From Cherax quadricarinatus (Eukaryota > Arthropoda > Malacostraca > Decapoda > Parastacidae): a stretch of DNA of 64,000 nt. Location: the NCBI RefSeq assembly GCF_038502225.1, contig NC_091326.1, positions 670,383 through 734,382 of the forward strand, read 5' to 3'. The notes beneath the pieces are model-generated. The model was not told the origin of the DNA and searched no databases. It saw only the letters and a program-made list of their open reading frames with translations. Every line of letters begins with the position of its first letter. Within the stretch, counting starts at the first letter, position 1. Position numbers and translations under genes: made by a program. Of this stretch, positions 38,990-50,738 are shown in pieces.

Positions 38990-39300
38990 AGTTTAATATC
39001 TTTATTATGCACCCCATACCCATCCTGTGGGCGGTAGTCAAAAGATTACAAAGGTACATAATGGGTCCAGGGACTGAACCCCAAAGTTATGATAGCTGAA
39101 CTAGTTACAAAGGTAATGAACTCCACGTAGATATGATCACAATCATGGCAAGTTACAAAGGTAATGAATCAGCCTCACTCCTATACATGGTTACAGTCAT
39201 GAACAAATTACAAAGTAATGAGCCACTGATACGTCCACACCTGGTCACAATTGTAATGATTTATAAATACAAATATTAAGTGGGTCATACACCCACACGA
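38990..39300 (-). repeat. Dispersed repeat with GGATGGGTATGGGGTGCATAA terminus
   Basis: Reverse complement of the family at 42328-42450 and 42870-43234: TTTATTATGCACCCCATACC, GTCCAGGGACTGAACCCC, then ACAAAGGTAATGAA repeats. The I-like LINE ending at 63490 has a related terminus, so this may be a LINE 3' UTR. Confidence 0.75.
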
Positions 39301-39832
39301 GCGCGTGCAGGATTGAAAGCCAGGAAATGTAAGATCACAATCACTGAAATGTTACCTGTACTCAAGGTCAAATCGGAACTAGCGTTCCTGATATTGCAAT
39401 GTTTTTCTTTATTTTTTAATTTTTTTTTCTATTGCATTGTTGAAGATGAATAAATGTAGGATCTGTTGCCTATACTCAAAGTGGTATGTGAGTATCTTTC
39501 CTCAATATTGCTACAATTATAAATTTTATCATTAATAAAGTTGAGAAGTATTCTCCTGTTCGGTTTATGGCCCTTAAATGTTCTCATTGCTAAACATTAG
39601 TTAGTGGTCATGCAGTAGTGATGTAACTAGAGTTTACTACCCCCCTCCCATCCCCCTGAACTTGGATTTCATATCAGGTGCAGGAACTGATCAACACACA
39701 GCAGCATTTTGTTGGGTTATTATTGGTTTAGGTGATTGGTCGTAGAAGATTTGTGCCACAATATGTCACATTAGTGTCGTTTGTGTCTATTTACCCAACA
39801 TTTTCTTGGATTTAATTGCCACGACGGATAGT
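39301..39832. other. No gene; half of a fold-back relic near 39745-39825
   Basis: TTTGTGCCACAATATGTCAC then ATTAGTGTCGTTTGTGTCTA and ACATTTTCTTGGATTTAATT resemble one arm and the tail of the fold-back family. The rest is unrecognised. Confidence 0.45.
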
Positions 39833-39856
39833 GGAGTTTACCTGGAGTTTACCTGG
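39833..39856 (-). repeat. Family A terminal repeat only (24 bp)
   Basis: GGAGTTTACCTGGAGTTTACCTGG, shortened here to its two TTTACCTGG units, is the extreme 3' terminus of family A without any body. Confidence 0.6.
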
Positions 39857-40080
39857 TATGAACTCTCCCACTAGGTATGTTAGGATGGCAATGAAGATAT
39901 TAAACTAACAGGTCAAATTCACATTCAGATATTTACATTTATCTTCATACTCTAGGAAAGCAATATAGTTTACATGTAATAAGACACTGGTAGGCACAAA
40001 AGGGAGCCACTGGTATGCAATGCATTTCGGGATAATTAAAACTGAACTAAGGCACTTCAACTTTGGGTTATCCTAGGTAA

Positions 40081-40430
40081 TTTACACTCGGCAGACGATG
40101 CAACATCCCCCCAATGAAAAGCCGGGGTGTCACTAGCACATTAAGAGAAAACAATAAGCGTCAGGGGCCCAAGACTGTTCAATTGCCTCCCAGCATACAT
40201 AAGGGGGATTACCAATAGACCCCTGGCTGTCTTCAAGCTGGCACTGGACAAGCACCTAAAGTCGGTACCTGACCAGCCGGGCTGTGGCTCGTACGTTGGA
40301 TTGCGTGCAGCCAGCAGTAACAGCCTGGTTGATCAGGCCCTGATCCACCATGAGGCCTGGTCACAGACCGAGCCGCAGGGGCGTTGACCCCCGGAACTCT
40401 CTCTAGGTAAACACTCCAGGCTATGTATGA
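40081..40430 (+). mobile_element. Family A LINE 3' fragment
   Basis: 350 bp from GGCAGACGATGCAACATCCC to CTCTCTAGGTAAACACTCCAGG, aligning to 44590-44912 with moderate divergence and a short deletion (AGAGAAAACAATAAG). Encodes the RT C-terminal end with several changes. Confidence 0.85.
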
Positions 40431-40599
40431 TAATGCGTACCTGTACCTAAATATACTTGCTTACTAAGAATTAAGACTGGTGAATAAGTTCATTCAGGTA
40501 TACATAAATTATCATGCATAGCAGCATGTGTCGATTACCTAGGATAACCCCCACAAAAAAAAAAAAGTCAGTGACTCATTTCCATTGCGGTCTTTGTAT

Positions 40600-41348
40600 T
40601 TCCTTTGTTAAACTATATCATCCTGCATGAGGCACTAAAGGCAGCTCATGCCATCTATCAGGTCACACCATATAAAAATTAAGCACTAAACCCACAAGAG
40701 ATGTCAAATACGCAAGCCCAACATCCAGGAGTGTTTTCAACGAGTCCATGGACACTGTTCATTAGAATTTTTCTTTTATATTTTATTTAAAACTCGGGTA
40801 CAAAAATATATGGGTACATAATCAATATGTAACAAGATACAGGCAGTGAACAATAATCAACTGTAATTACATAAATACTGAAGAAGCACATATATAATGA
40901 CAGAACTGGCTGCTGCACTCAAATCAAACACCGCTTGTACGTACTGTGCTTCACATGAAAAGATGGTCATATAAAAAACGATAGAACCTACCCAGTAATG
41001 CTTACACTCTTCCCCCATGAAAACGTGCCACTTTCACCTTAGCATACAGTGACAAATCTCTTATACTTATACATTTATAAAGCATTAAAAACTTCAATGA
41101 CAAAATATATAAACACAATCCAGCCAGCTAAACGGCTGACACTATAATACAAGGAATGTCTTAACATGACGGCTCACATCCACCATACAACACAACCCAC
41201 ACTAACCCTCATATACCCTATGGTAATAATCAATAAACAGTCACTGATGGTAATTAGCGTCTTATAATATATATCACCCTAAAAAAACACGCTATATACA
41301 TAAACCTACCACAATAATAAATAAATTTACACATTGCAGTGCAGTGCA
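40600..41348. other. No recognised features
   Basis: AT-rich sequence with a diverged SINE tail near 40675 (TTAAGCACTAAACCCACAAG). No gene supported. Confidence 0.5.
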
Positions 41349-41459
41349 GTGCAGCCAGCAGCAACAGCCTGGTTGATCAGGCTCTGATCCACCAGGAGGC
41401 CTGGTCACAGACCGGGCCGCGGGGGCGTTGACCCCCGGAACTCTCTCCAGGTAAACTCC
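41349..41459 (+). mobile_element. Family A LINE 3' terminus (111 bp)
   Basis: From GTGCAGCCAGCAGCAACAGC to CTCTCCAGGTAAACTCC. It follows a GTGCA-type short repeat (AGTGCAGTGCAGTGCAG) that may have served as the pairing site. Confidence 0.85.
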
Positions 41460-42327
41460 TGCAGACAGATTATTTACACTGCCGGAGATAATCTATACAT
41501 CACATCCTACAGAGAATGGACAACATTAGACATCTAAAATAATATGACATGTGTTTCGCATGACCTGCTATTGCAGAGATTACTTACACTCCTACCAAAA
41601 TGAAAACTGACCAGTTTCACCTGGCTATACACAAGATCAAAAACTCATTCACTTGAACATATATAATGAAAATGTGAAAAAACATCTGTCACAATATATA
41701 AGCAAGAACACCCCAGGCAAGATCTTACATTATATACAATACCAAAACGTTCCACTAGTTAAAAAACAGGTATGAATGCCTCATTATTATGACAAGTTAC
41801 ATTGCTCATATATAGGTAGACATGTATAATTACAGGTTAAAATATGCTTATATACTAACATGCTTATGTACATCCTTACAAAACATGAAGGAATCCTTAG
41901 ATAAATTATAATCATCGGTGTTCACAATAACACCAAGACATTACATTGAATATCACATTGAATATCACCTCAACATCCTTTCCTCACACAATTCCACACA
42001 CTCACACAATCGACCTCTGCAACACCCCCCCCCATGGGAAGGCCAGCCCGTTCATGCCCCTGACCGCTTATAAAGACCATTAATCCCTCAAAAGAAAGTC
42101 CCTGTAGCCCTCCGAGAAATCCCTCTCCCACCTCCTACCATATATTTCCCTGTTGCGACACTTTGTTCTATAAAAGGATGCTGCTATGGCCATCCTACGT
42201 TCCTCCGCCCCTTTGTCTCTCATTGCCCATGATATATATACACGAAATTAACCACTAAGTAAGCCACTGCCCTTTGAACCTTTACCCCTACATCTAAACT
42301 GAGCGCTCTCAAAACCGACAACCCTTA
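41460..42327. other. No recognised features
   Basis: AT-rich, C-run at 42027. No coding frame or repeat unit. Confidence 0.5.
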
Positions 42328-42450
42328 CCTTTGTAACTAGTTCAGCTATCATAACTTTGGGGTCCAGTCACTGGACCCATTATGTACCTTTGTAATCTTT
42401 TGACTACCGCCCACAGGATGGGTATGGGGTGCATAAAGATATTAAACTAA
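42328..42450 (+). repeat. Dispersed repeat (GGATGGGTATGGGGTGCATAA family)
   Basis: CCTTTGTAACTAGTTCAGC, ACTTTGGGGTCCAGTCACTGG, GACTACCGCCCACAGGATGG and a terminus ATATTAAACTAAAG leading into a GAGT/GT microsatellite. Confidence 0.8.
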
Positions 42451-42721
<271 letters not shown>

Positions 42722-42869
42722 CAACAATCAATATTTGCACCAATAACTCATTACAGTTGTGACCGCGTATGGAAGTGTGAATTGCTCATTACTCTATAAT
42801 TTGTTCATGATTGTAGCCAAAGTATAAACGTAAGTAACCATTCTACAGAATTCATTACCTTTGTAACTT

Positions 42870-43234
42870 GTGAGCTCATTACCTTTGTACCTAGTTCAGC
42901 TATCAAAACTTTGGGGGCCCAGTCCCTGGACCCATTACGTACCTCTGTAATCTGTAAATACCTTTGTAACTTGTCATGATTGTGACCAGACTTACCTGGA
43001 GTTCATTACCTTTGTAAATTGTGAGTTCATTACCTTTGTAAATTGTGAGTTCATTACCTTTGTAAATTGTGAGTTCATTACCTTTGTAAATTGTGAGTTC
43101 ATTACCTCTGTAACTTGCTCAGCTATCAAAACTTTGGAGTCCAGTCCCTGGACCAATTATGTACCTCTGTAATCTTTTGACTACCGCCCACAGGATGGGT
43201 ATGGGGTGCATAATAAACATATTAAACTAACTAA
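42870..43234 (+). repeat. Dispersed repeat, two partial copies with a 24-bp tandem
   Basis: Two copies of the GTCCCTGGACCxATTAxGTACC block (about 42900 and 43130). Between them the 24-mer GTTCATTACCTTTGTAAATT-GTGA repeats four times (43005-43100). It ends ATTAAACTAACTAACTAACC, beside a reversed Tx1 fragment. Confidence 0.85.
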
Positions 43235-44277
43235 CTAACCTTTTCCCCCCCCCACATACCGGATTACTTTTCCTAACCATTCCCGCACAACCCCTAGGCT
43301 TTCACAAAAATAAACTACATGAAAAGCTGATTCATCTACCCAACAAACCTGACACTCCCCACCCTCCCTTATTCGCCTATTTCGTAAAACCCCAGACGGC
43401 AATATTCCATGAAGAAACCTATACATTACCTCCCTCACGCGTGGCCGGATGCGTAACCCTTTTAATCGACCCCAAATGTCTTCCCATGCGTACATCGGGT
43501 ACACTCCTTCCGTTGCCACTGCCACCCTAGGCCATAACTTCCTCTCCATGAACCCTACCCGCATGTTTCTCGGATCTCTGACCATCATCAATAGACACAA
43601 CAACTCCTCACCATCTCTCAAATCCTGTCCCTTCCACCATCTCCCAAGATCTCCCTGCAGCATCCCCAACCCTCCACTCCCCTCCCCCCGAGCCCTTAGC
43701 AACCCATGTTTCACATATACACACTTCAACCTTCTTTCCAAATGAATTAACCCCAGCCCTCCCAAGGCCACCGGAAGTGTTACCACCTCTCTTTTCAACC
43801 AATCACATCCCGAACCCCAGATAAAACGGAAAACTCTGCTCAACAATCTCCGGACATCCCCATACACCAAAGGGTACAAAGCTGCTACATGCCATATTTT
43901 GCTGTACAAAAGCACATTGACCACAATGACCCTCTGGTGTAGCGTAAGATGTGTCGGCCGTAATCCTGACAATCTTCCCAATACCCTAACTACCACACCC
44001 TTTGAATTATTCTCCCTCGCCATCTGAGCATTACCCATATACACAACTCCACAAATTTTCACCCGGTCCACGACACACCACCTCATCCCCCCACCCCCGC
44101 CCTCCCGCCCATCCCAATCACCCAATCTCATGAGTTTTGATTTATGCACATTCACAGCCATACCTGTTGCCATCCCAAAAACATCTATAACTCTCTTCAG
44201 ACCCTCCAAGCCCTCCCTCCCACTCACTAGGACAGTTGTGTCATCAACATAACCTATGATACCGGGACTCCCACCTC
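43235..44277 (-). pseudogene. Tx1/L1-type LINE ORF2, RT end to C-terminal region
   Basis: One open minus-strand frame of about 345 codons. It begins upstream of the first methionine with IIGYVDDTTVLVSG (the YxDD box), then VHKSKLMRLGDWDG, LTLHQRVIVVNVLLYSKIWH, FRFIWGSGCDWLKREVVTLP and the cysteine cluster CQVCWVDESAFHVVYFC. It aligns over its length with the 12700-13700 part of the full-length element but differs at many residues, so it is another subfamily. Truncated upstream exactly where a plus-strand family A fragment begins, and downstream before the 3' UTR. Confidence 0.88.
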
Positions 44278-44913
44278 CAAAACTAGGGAGGCCAAGCCCA
44301 TGATGACACTCGTCAGGTCACTTGTTCTATCTAGGCTGGAATATTGCTGCACTCTAACAGCACCTTTCAAGGCAGGTGAAATTGCTGACCTAGAAAATGT
44401 ACAGAGAACCTTCACGGCGCGCATAACGGAGATAAAACACCTCAATTACTGGGAGCGCTTGAGGTTCCTAAAACTGTATTCCCTGGAACGCAGGCGGGAG
44501 AGATACATGATTATATACACCTGGAAAATCCTAGAGGGACTAGTACCGAACTTGCACACGAAAATCTCTCACTACGAAAGCAAAAGACTTGGCAGACGAT
44601 GCAACATCCCCCCAATGAAAAGCAGGGGTGTCACTAGCACGTTAAGAGACCATACAATAAGTGTCAGGGGCCCGAGACTGTTCAACTGCCTCCCAGCATA
44701 CATAAGGGGGATTACCAACAGACCCCTGGCAGTCTTCAAGCTGGCACTGGACAAGCACCTAAAGTCAGTTCCTGACCAGCCGGGCTGTGGCTCGTACGTT
44801 GGTTTGCGTGCAGCCAGCAGCAACAGCCTGGTTGATTAGGCTCTGGTCCACCAGGCCGCCTGGTCACAGACCGGGCCGCGGGGGCGTTGACCCCCGGAAC
44901 TCTCTCCAGGTAA
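44278..44913 (+). pseudogene. Family A LINE 3' fragment, RT C-terminal region
   Basis: 179 open codons from PMMTLVRSLVLSRLEYCC to SSNSLVD, then a TAG where other copies read CAG. The 3' UTR and terminus CTCTCCAGGTAA follow. It is highly similar to 23627-24240 (reversed). It begins at the REAKPMM segment, fused to the reversed Tx1 fragment. Confidence 0.88.
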
Positions 44914-45769
44914 TTACTGCCTGTCTGATAACCATTAATGTTTAACATAGTAAAACTATCTTTATTTTCTTTAATCAATATTTCTTACATATTAACATGA
45001 TGACTAACAATTTGTTTACATGGAAATCTATCTGGATCACATGGCACAAGTTACTTGGATCAAGAGACCTTCCCTAAGTTTTTTTTCAAAAACGGAAAAA
45101 AATAGCCCAGAACTGCATACACCTTTATGGGTTACGTAACGCCTAGTGCGAGAGTTATTGTTTGATCAGAGGAAGGGGAGGAGCTCCAGTTCCTCGCATC
45201 AAAACCCCTTCACTAAATTCAATCACCTCCCTCCCTCACCCTCCCTTCAAGACCCCAAAGAAAATTAAAACTTAAATAATTTAGTGACCAAACTGGTGGC
45301 GGGGACCAGGAGCTGCAGGTTAACTTTGCTGTTGTACTTAAAAAAACGTCAATAGACAATATTTACATTATTTAGGTGTATTAAGAGGCTGAGGAAGCGG
45401 TAAAGCCGGAGGGGGCCAGGAAGGGGAGCAACACGTCTCTCTTGTACGACCATGGAAGGTTAACTGACCTTTAGTGACCATGAGGTTAGTCACTGTCCTG
45501 AACTTCACTGTAACACTATCACTGATAACCTGACTAACTTTGACTACCACCACTAGCTGGCACTACTACACCACCACTACCTCCACTAGATGGCACTACT
45601 ACACCATCTCTATCAGTATTACTCATGGTGAAGCGCCCAACCCGTGGGGGTCATGCACCGCCTGGGAGGACAAGTTCACTCCCAGGTGGTATAGATCACA
45701 TTCCTTTGATCAGGAGTCCCTCACCACCACCTTCAAGGAACCTCTCTCCAGGCCAACACTCTTACCACC
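44914..45769. other. No gene; short repeats
   Basis: Contains diverged SINE-body words (CAGTTCCTCGCATCAAAACCCC at 45187) and CACTA-rich short repeats (45545-45605). No reading frame with recognisable content. Confidence 0.5.
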
Positions 45770-46445
45770 AGAGTACTAGTGGTACTATTGTACCACTAGT
45801 ACTCCTCATGAAGGGCAGATTATTGTACCACTAGTATTCTATATGAAGGGCAGGTTATTGTACCACTAGTACTCTACATGAAGGGCAGATTATTGTACCA
45901 TTAGTACTCTATATTAAGGCCAGATTATTGTACCACTAGTACTCTACATGAAAGCCAGACTGTTTTACCACAAGTACTCTACATGAAGGGTAGATTATTG
46001 TACCATTAGTACTCTACATGAAGGGAAGACTATTGTACCACTAGTACTCTACATGAAAGCCAGACTGTTTTACCACAAGTACTCTACATGAAGGGTAGAT
46101 TATTGTACCATTAGTACTCTACATGAAGGGAAGACTATTGTACCACTAGTACTCTACATGAAAGCCAGACTGTTTTACCACAAGTACTCTACATGAAGGG
46201 TAGATTATTGTACCATTAGTACTCTACATGAAGGGAAGACTATTGTACCACTAGTACTCTACATGAAAGGTAGATTATTTTACCACAAGCACTCTACATA
46301 AAGGGTAGATTTTACCATTAGTATTCTACATGAAAGGAAGATTATTTTACCACTAATACTCTACATAAAGGGAAGATTATTGTACCACTAGTACTCTACA
46401 TAAAGCGCAAATTGTTGTACCACTAGTACTCTACATGAAGGGCAG
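45770..46445. repeat. 35-bp minisatellite with 105-bp higher-order unit
   Basis: Unit ACCACTAGTACTCTACATGA-AGGGCAGATTATTGT (35 bp), about 19 copies. The variant GAAAGCCAGAC recurs at about 45950, 46055 and 46160, exactly 105 bp apart, so a three-unit block was amplified secondarily. Confidence 0.95.
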
Positions 46446-46539
46446 ATTATTTTAACATTCAAGGAAGTGCTAAGCCCGTACGGGTTATAGTAATAATAAA
46501 TTGGCCTATGAGTCGTACTCATTTTTCATCATATACAGT

Positions 46540-46870
46540 ATTATATTCATGAGGAGAGTTAATCCGGTGGGAATAAACCTATTTAGGGCTGTTTCTGTTA
46601 GCTTATGGGTCAGAGTTAAATTCATGTGGGAAATTTAAGCCATTAGGAAAAGGTCTATTTAGGGGTGTTTCTGATAGCTTATGGGTCAGTATTATGGAGA
46701 GAGTTAAGCCAGTAGGGATAGGCCTATTTATAGGTGTTCCTGCTAACCTATGGGTCAGTACTATAGGGAGTTAAGCCAGTAGAAATAGGTCTATTGAGAG
46801 GTGTTTCTGCTAGCCTATGGGTCAGTATTACATTCATGGAGGAGACTCAATAAGATAGGTACAGATAAAA
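46540..46870. repeat. Minisatellite of about 80 bp, four diverged copies
   Basis: Blocks GAGAGTTAA(G)CC(A/G)GT...ATAGGCCTATTTA...GGTGTTTCTG...TAGCTTATGGGTCAG repeat four times with 10-20% differences. Confidence 0.8.
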
Positions 46871-47066
46871 CAGTTTAGATAAGCAGCTTGGGCTTCCAGA
46901 CAGCGCTGTATGACCCTTGTTGTCTTTTAATTGAAATAATAATAAATAGGTTACCATGGAAAGTTTTGAGCAAACAGAAACAGGGCTAAATATACCTATC
47001 CCTGCTGGTATTAAGGTCAATCACAAGCAGTTTCATGATAATGCTTGCAGACGTAATTCTTACCAG

Positions 47067-47120
47067 TATTATTATTATAACAAAATCAAGTGCTAAACCT
47101 ACTAGGGTCATACAGAGCTG
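47067..47120 (-). mobile_element. 54-bp SINE-tail micro-insertion, 15-bp TSD with 2 mismatches
   Basis: CGTAATTCTTACCAG (47052-47066) and CGTAATTCCTATCAG (47121-47135) flank it. The insert reads TATTATTATTATAAC, AAGTGCTAAACCTACTAGGG, TCATACAG: the reversed tail of the SINE/LINE family, older than the other micro-insertions. Confidence 0.82.
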
Positions 47121-47204
47121 CGTAATTCCTATCAGCCCTCTAAGAAAACCCAAGTCAGGGATTAGTTCAGGTTAACCTATGGAGGCCTCTAGTCTGTAAA
47201 ACCT

Positions 47205-47650
47205 TTCTCTCAGGAGCTTGTGTACACCCTCAGAAGAGCCCTGTATCCTACTAGGATCCCAACTATGTTACCAGTTTACAGCCTTATTAGAGTCCTCTCT
47301 CCTACCAGGATCCCAGCTATGTCACTTGTGTACACCCTCAGTAGAGCCCTCTATCCTACCAGGATCCCAGCTATGTCATCTGTGTACACCCTTGGTAGAG
47401 CCCTCTATCCTACCAGGATCCCAGCTATGTCATCTGTGTACACCCTCAGTAGAGCCCTCTATCCTACCAGGATCCCAGCTATATCACCTGTGTACACCCT
47501 TGGTAGAGCCCTCTATCCTGCCAGGATCCCAGCTACATCGCCTGTATACACCCTTGGTAGAGCCCTCTATCCTACCAGGATCCCAGCTGTCACCTCCGTA
47601 CACCTTTGGTAGAGCCCTCTATCCTACCAGGATCCCAGCTGTGCATCTGG
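47205..47650. repeat. 54-bp minisatellite, about 8 copies
   Basis: Unit CTATGTCACTTGTGTACACC-CTCAGTAGAGCCCTC-TATCCTACCAGGATCCCAG. The unit is 18 codons long, so two plus-strand frames stay open through the array without being genes. Confidence 0.95.
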
Positions 47651-47985
47651 TAGGGTCAAGCACCCCTGTGAAGCCCCCTACCAAGATCCCGGCTATGTCA
47701 CTGATACGAGGTCATAGACCCCTGTAAAGCCCCTCTACCAAGATCCCAGCTATGTCCCTGGTAGAGGTCATAGACCCCTGTGAAGCCCCTCTACTAAGAA
47801 CGCGGCTATGTCACTGGTAGGGGTCATAGACCCCTGTGAAGCCCCTCTACCAAGATCCCAGCTATGTCTCTGGTAGGGGTCATAGACCCCTGTAAAGGCC
47901 CTCTACCAAAATCCTAACTATGTTCCTGGTAGGGGTCATAGAGCCCTGTAAAGCCCCTCTACCAAGACCCCGGCAATGTCACTGG
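47651..47985. repeat. 56-bp minisatellite, about 6 copies
   Basis: Unit contains GGTAGGGGTCATAGACCCC-TGTGAAGCCCCTCTACC-AAGATCCC. It shares AAGATCCCAGCTATGTC with the preceding array and GGTAGGGGTCAT with the next one. Confidence 0.93.
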
Positions 47986-48485
47986 TAGGGGTCATGGGTC
48001 ATACACTGATATGGGATCATACACTGGTAGGGGGTCATACATTGGTAGGGATGTCATACACTGGTAGGGGGTCATACACTGGTGCGGAGTCATACACTGG
48101 TTGGGGTCATGCGTCATACAGATACGGGGGTCATACACTGGTAGGGGGTCATACACTGGTAGGGGGTCATACACTGGTAGGGGGTCATACACTGATAGGG
48201 GGTCATACACTGGTAGGGGGTCATACACTTTTACGGGGTCATACACCTTTATGGGGTCATACACTGGTATGGGGTCATACACTGGTGGGGGTCATACACT
48301 GGTAGGGATCATAGGTCAGACACTGGTAGGGGTCATGGATCATACACTGGTAGGGAGTCATACACTGGTATGGGGTCATATACTGGTAGGGGTCATGGGT
48401 TATACACTGGTAGGGGGTCATACACTGGTACGGGGTCATACACTGATAGGGGTCATATACTGGTAGGGGTCATGGGTCATACACT
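47986..48485. repeat. 18-bp minisatellite, about 27 copies
   Basis: Unit GGGGGTCATACACTGGTA with many single-base variants and occasional longer spacers (GGTCATGGGTCAT). It is a tandem array without unique spacers. Confidence 0.95.
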
Positions 48486-48599
48486 TCATAAAATGGAAAA
48501 CAGTCAGGCTTGATTCAAGGCACTGAAGCATAGGCCCAATTCCTTAGATCAAGAGCCCCTCACATCAAGGAACCTCCCTTGAAGAAGGGGGGGTAACTG

Positions 48600-48655
48600 G
48601 AATATTATTCTAATAAAAAACAAGCGCTAAACCCACAAGGGTCATACAGCGCTGT
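48600..48655 (-). repeat. SINE/LINE tail fragment
   Basis: CAAGCGCTAAACCCACAAGG and GTCATACAGCGCTG, preceded by TATTATTCTAATAA. Upstream words at 48510-48585 (AATTCCTTAGATCAAGAGCC, CATCAAGGAACCTCCC) match the SINE body, so a full but rearranged copy is possible. Confidence 0.65.
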
Positions 48656-50149
48656 CTTGAATTCTATTAATCAGGAGAAAATGCAAACCCCATAGGAGGT
48701 CATTATTACAACCTAGGATTTCAAATGGCCTGTTATCCCAGGTGTAATGGGAGCAAATAAACACAGTAGAAAAAGTTTAGACTTATATTATCCTTCACCA
48801 ATTATAACAGCAATATGTACACTATGTACAGTGATAAATATAGTGCACTCCACGGTAAGCAAGGCAGAAATAGAAGCCACAAGATAGCAGACCGTGCTTC
48901 AACCAGCTCTAGAGTGGGAATGACAAGGGCAGACAGGAGAGCGGTATCCACATAACCTCTGCGATTGTCAATCCCACCTTCTTATTGGCTAGAACCTGGT
49001 CACTAGTTGAACGATGGGGCCCCATCATCAACTCTTAGCAACCTGGTTCGCTGGTTGGGGGAGATAGCCTGTAAATGAGGGTGTGTCCATGCGCCGAATA
49101 AAGGTTACGTACTCTTTGCATGCCACAGTCATATAGCATCTTATTCCTTGGATTAAGAACCCTTTAATAACATCAAGGTACCAGTCTTCAAGATAATGAT
49201 TTTAAGTGGTAAACCCGTATGGGTGGTGCACCACTGCCCAGCCTTCAAAACTTCCTACACATTCAACTATTTTTTTTAAACTGGAGACATAAGTAGTATG
49301 TTGGTACACTATTATTACATTGATGGGGAGCACTAAACCCACTGGGGTCATAGTGACTCGAGGAATGGAACAAGGCAAGAGTTTAGTCAGGTAATAGTTC
49401 CATCAGCAAAAGGATGATACATTTCAACATCTTGTAAAAGCCCCAACATCATAGATTATCTTCCCAAGTCAGTATCTTTATTAATATCACTGGTAATCTG
49501 CTTTATTAAAATAAGGGGAAGTGCTAAAGTCCAAAGGGGTCATACAGCACATGGGTAATGGGAGGCTCTCGTTCAATACAAGAAAAGGATATGTTCACCT
49601 CCTTGGATCAAAACTTTTCGTCATTAAAACACCTCACTAGGTGCACAAACATAGCTCAATATGAGGAAGGAAATTTTATTACCACTGCATTCATGGATAA
49701 GAACTAAACCCAGAATGGGAGAATGGGAGCCATTCAGGTAAGATCCAGTTCCTTGCATCAAAAACCCCTCACTGGCATCAAGGCACCTCTTGTAAGAAGT
49801 TTCTGTCCTAAGTCACAGTTATTAATGTCTTCAAATATTGATATTTTAACTTTTAGTCTCCAGAGTTCAGTAATAATGATTCATAACTTTGAATACTATC
49901 CTGTCAGGAGTAATACAGGCACTTCTCCCTTAACGATGGGGTTGCATTCCTAAGAGCAGGTAAGTGAATTGGTCGTTAAGAGAGGAGCATACTATACTGG
50001 TAGTGAGTTTGTGTCAACCATCTAGATATTTTTTTAATGTTACCTTTGCACCATTTATTTAATAATTAGTATATTTTTAAATGTTTGAAAAGTAGTGTAC
50101 TGTATACTGTAATAAACAGAATAGAGGAAATCAGCTCTTAATATAAATT
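48656..50149. other. No gene recognised; scattered SINE relics
   Basis: Diverged SINE tails or bodies at 49325-49350, 49510-49545 and 49735-49795. At 49910-49975 TTAACGATGGGGTTGCATTCC and GGTCGTTAAGAGAGG form a small inverted pair like mariner-type MITE ends. Nothing else is recognisable. Confidence 0.5.
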
Positions 50150-50350
50150 ACTTATTTATTAATTTGAACATGATACAGAGAAGTACAAAGGAATACAGTT
50201 ATTAAAGTGCAGCATGCCAAAGCCCCTTGTATGCAGAGCATTATGGGCAGCTTAAAATTAACTGAAGATTAACTAAGCAATGATATATTCAGTGGTAAAA
50301 CATTATTGTAAACAGATAACAATTTAGCACAAATGAGTATTACGTTTGCA
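50150..50350 (-). repeat. LINE 3' UTR fragment (same family as 54395-54620)
   Basis: CAGCATGCCAAAGCCCCTTG, TTAAAATTAACTGAAGATTA and AACATTATTGTAAACAGATA occur in the same order at 54470-54590. Confidence 0.8.
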
Positions 50351-50365
50351 TACTGGTTGGAGAGC

Positions 50366-50738
50366 TTACCTGGAGTATACCTGTAGAGGGTTTTGGGGGT
50401 CAATGCCCCCATGGCTCGGTCCGAGACCAGCCCTCATGGTGGGTCAGAGCACGATCAACCAGGCTGTTACTGCTGGTCACACAAACTGAAGTACAAACCA
50501 CAGCCCGGCTGGTCAGGTATGTACTGACTTTAGGTGCCTGTTCAGTGCCTTCTTCAAGACTGCCAGGGGTCTATTGGTAATCCCCCTTATATATATACTG
50601 GGAGGCAGTTGGACAGTCTTGGGCCCCTGACACCTATTGCGTTGTCTCTCATTGGGAGAATGTTGCATTTACTGCCGAGTCTTTTGCCTTCATAGGGAGT
50701 GATTTTCATGTGCAAGTTTGGTACTAATCCCTCTAGGA
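50366..50738 (-). repeat. Older family A LINE 3' fragment
   Basis: Follows 17315-17700 throughout (GATCAACCAGGCTGTTACTGC, AGACTGCCAGGGGTCTATTG, GGGAGGCAGTTGGACAGTCT, TTTTCATGTGCAAGTTTGGT) at clearly lower identity. It ends where the RTE-derived minisatellite begins. Confidence 0.85.

Noticed and set aside
47218..48466. Plus- and minus-strand frames with 18-residue repeats
   Set aside because: They follow the 54-bp and 18-bp minisatellites, whose unit lengths are multiples of three; composition and flanks give no sign of a gene.
47986..48485. CRISPR-like regular repeats
   Set aside because: Direct tandem array without unique spacers in a eukaryotic context, no cas genes.
48770..49150. Possible solo LTR or promoter region
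   Set aside because: No matching second copy, terminal TG...CA with duplication, or coding sequence beside it.
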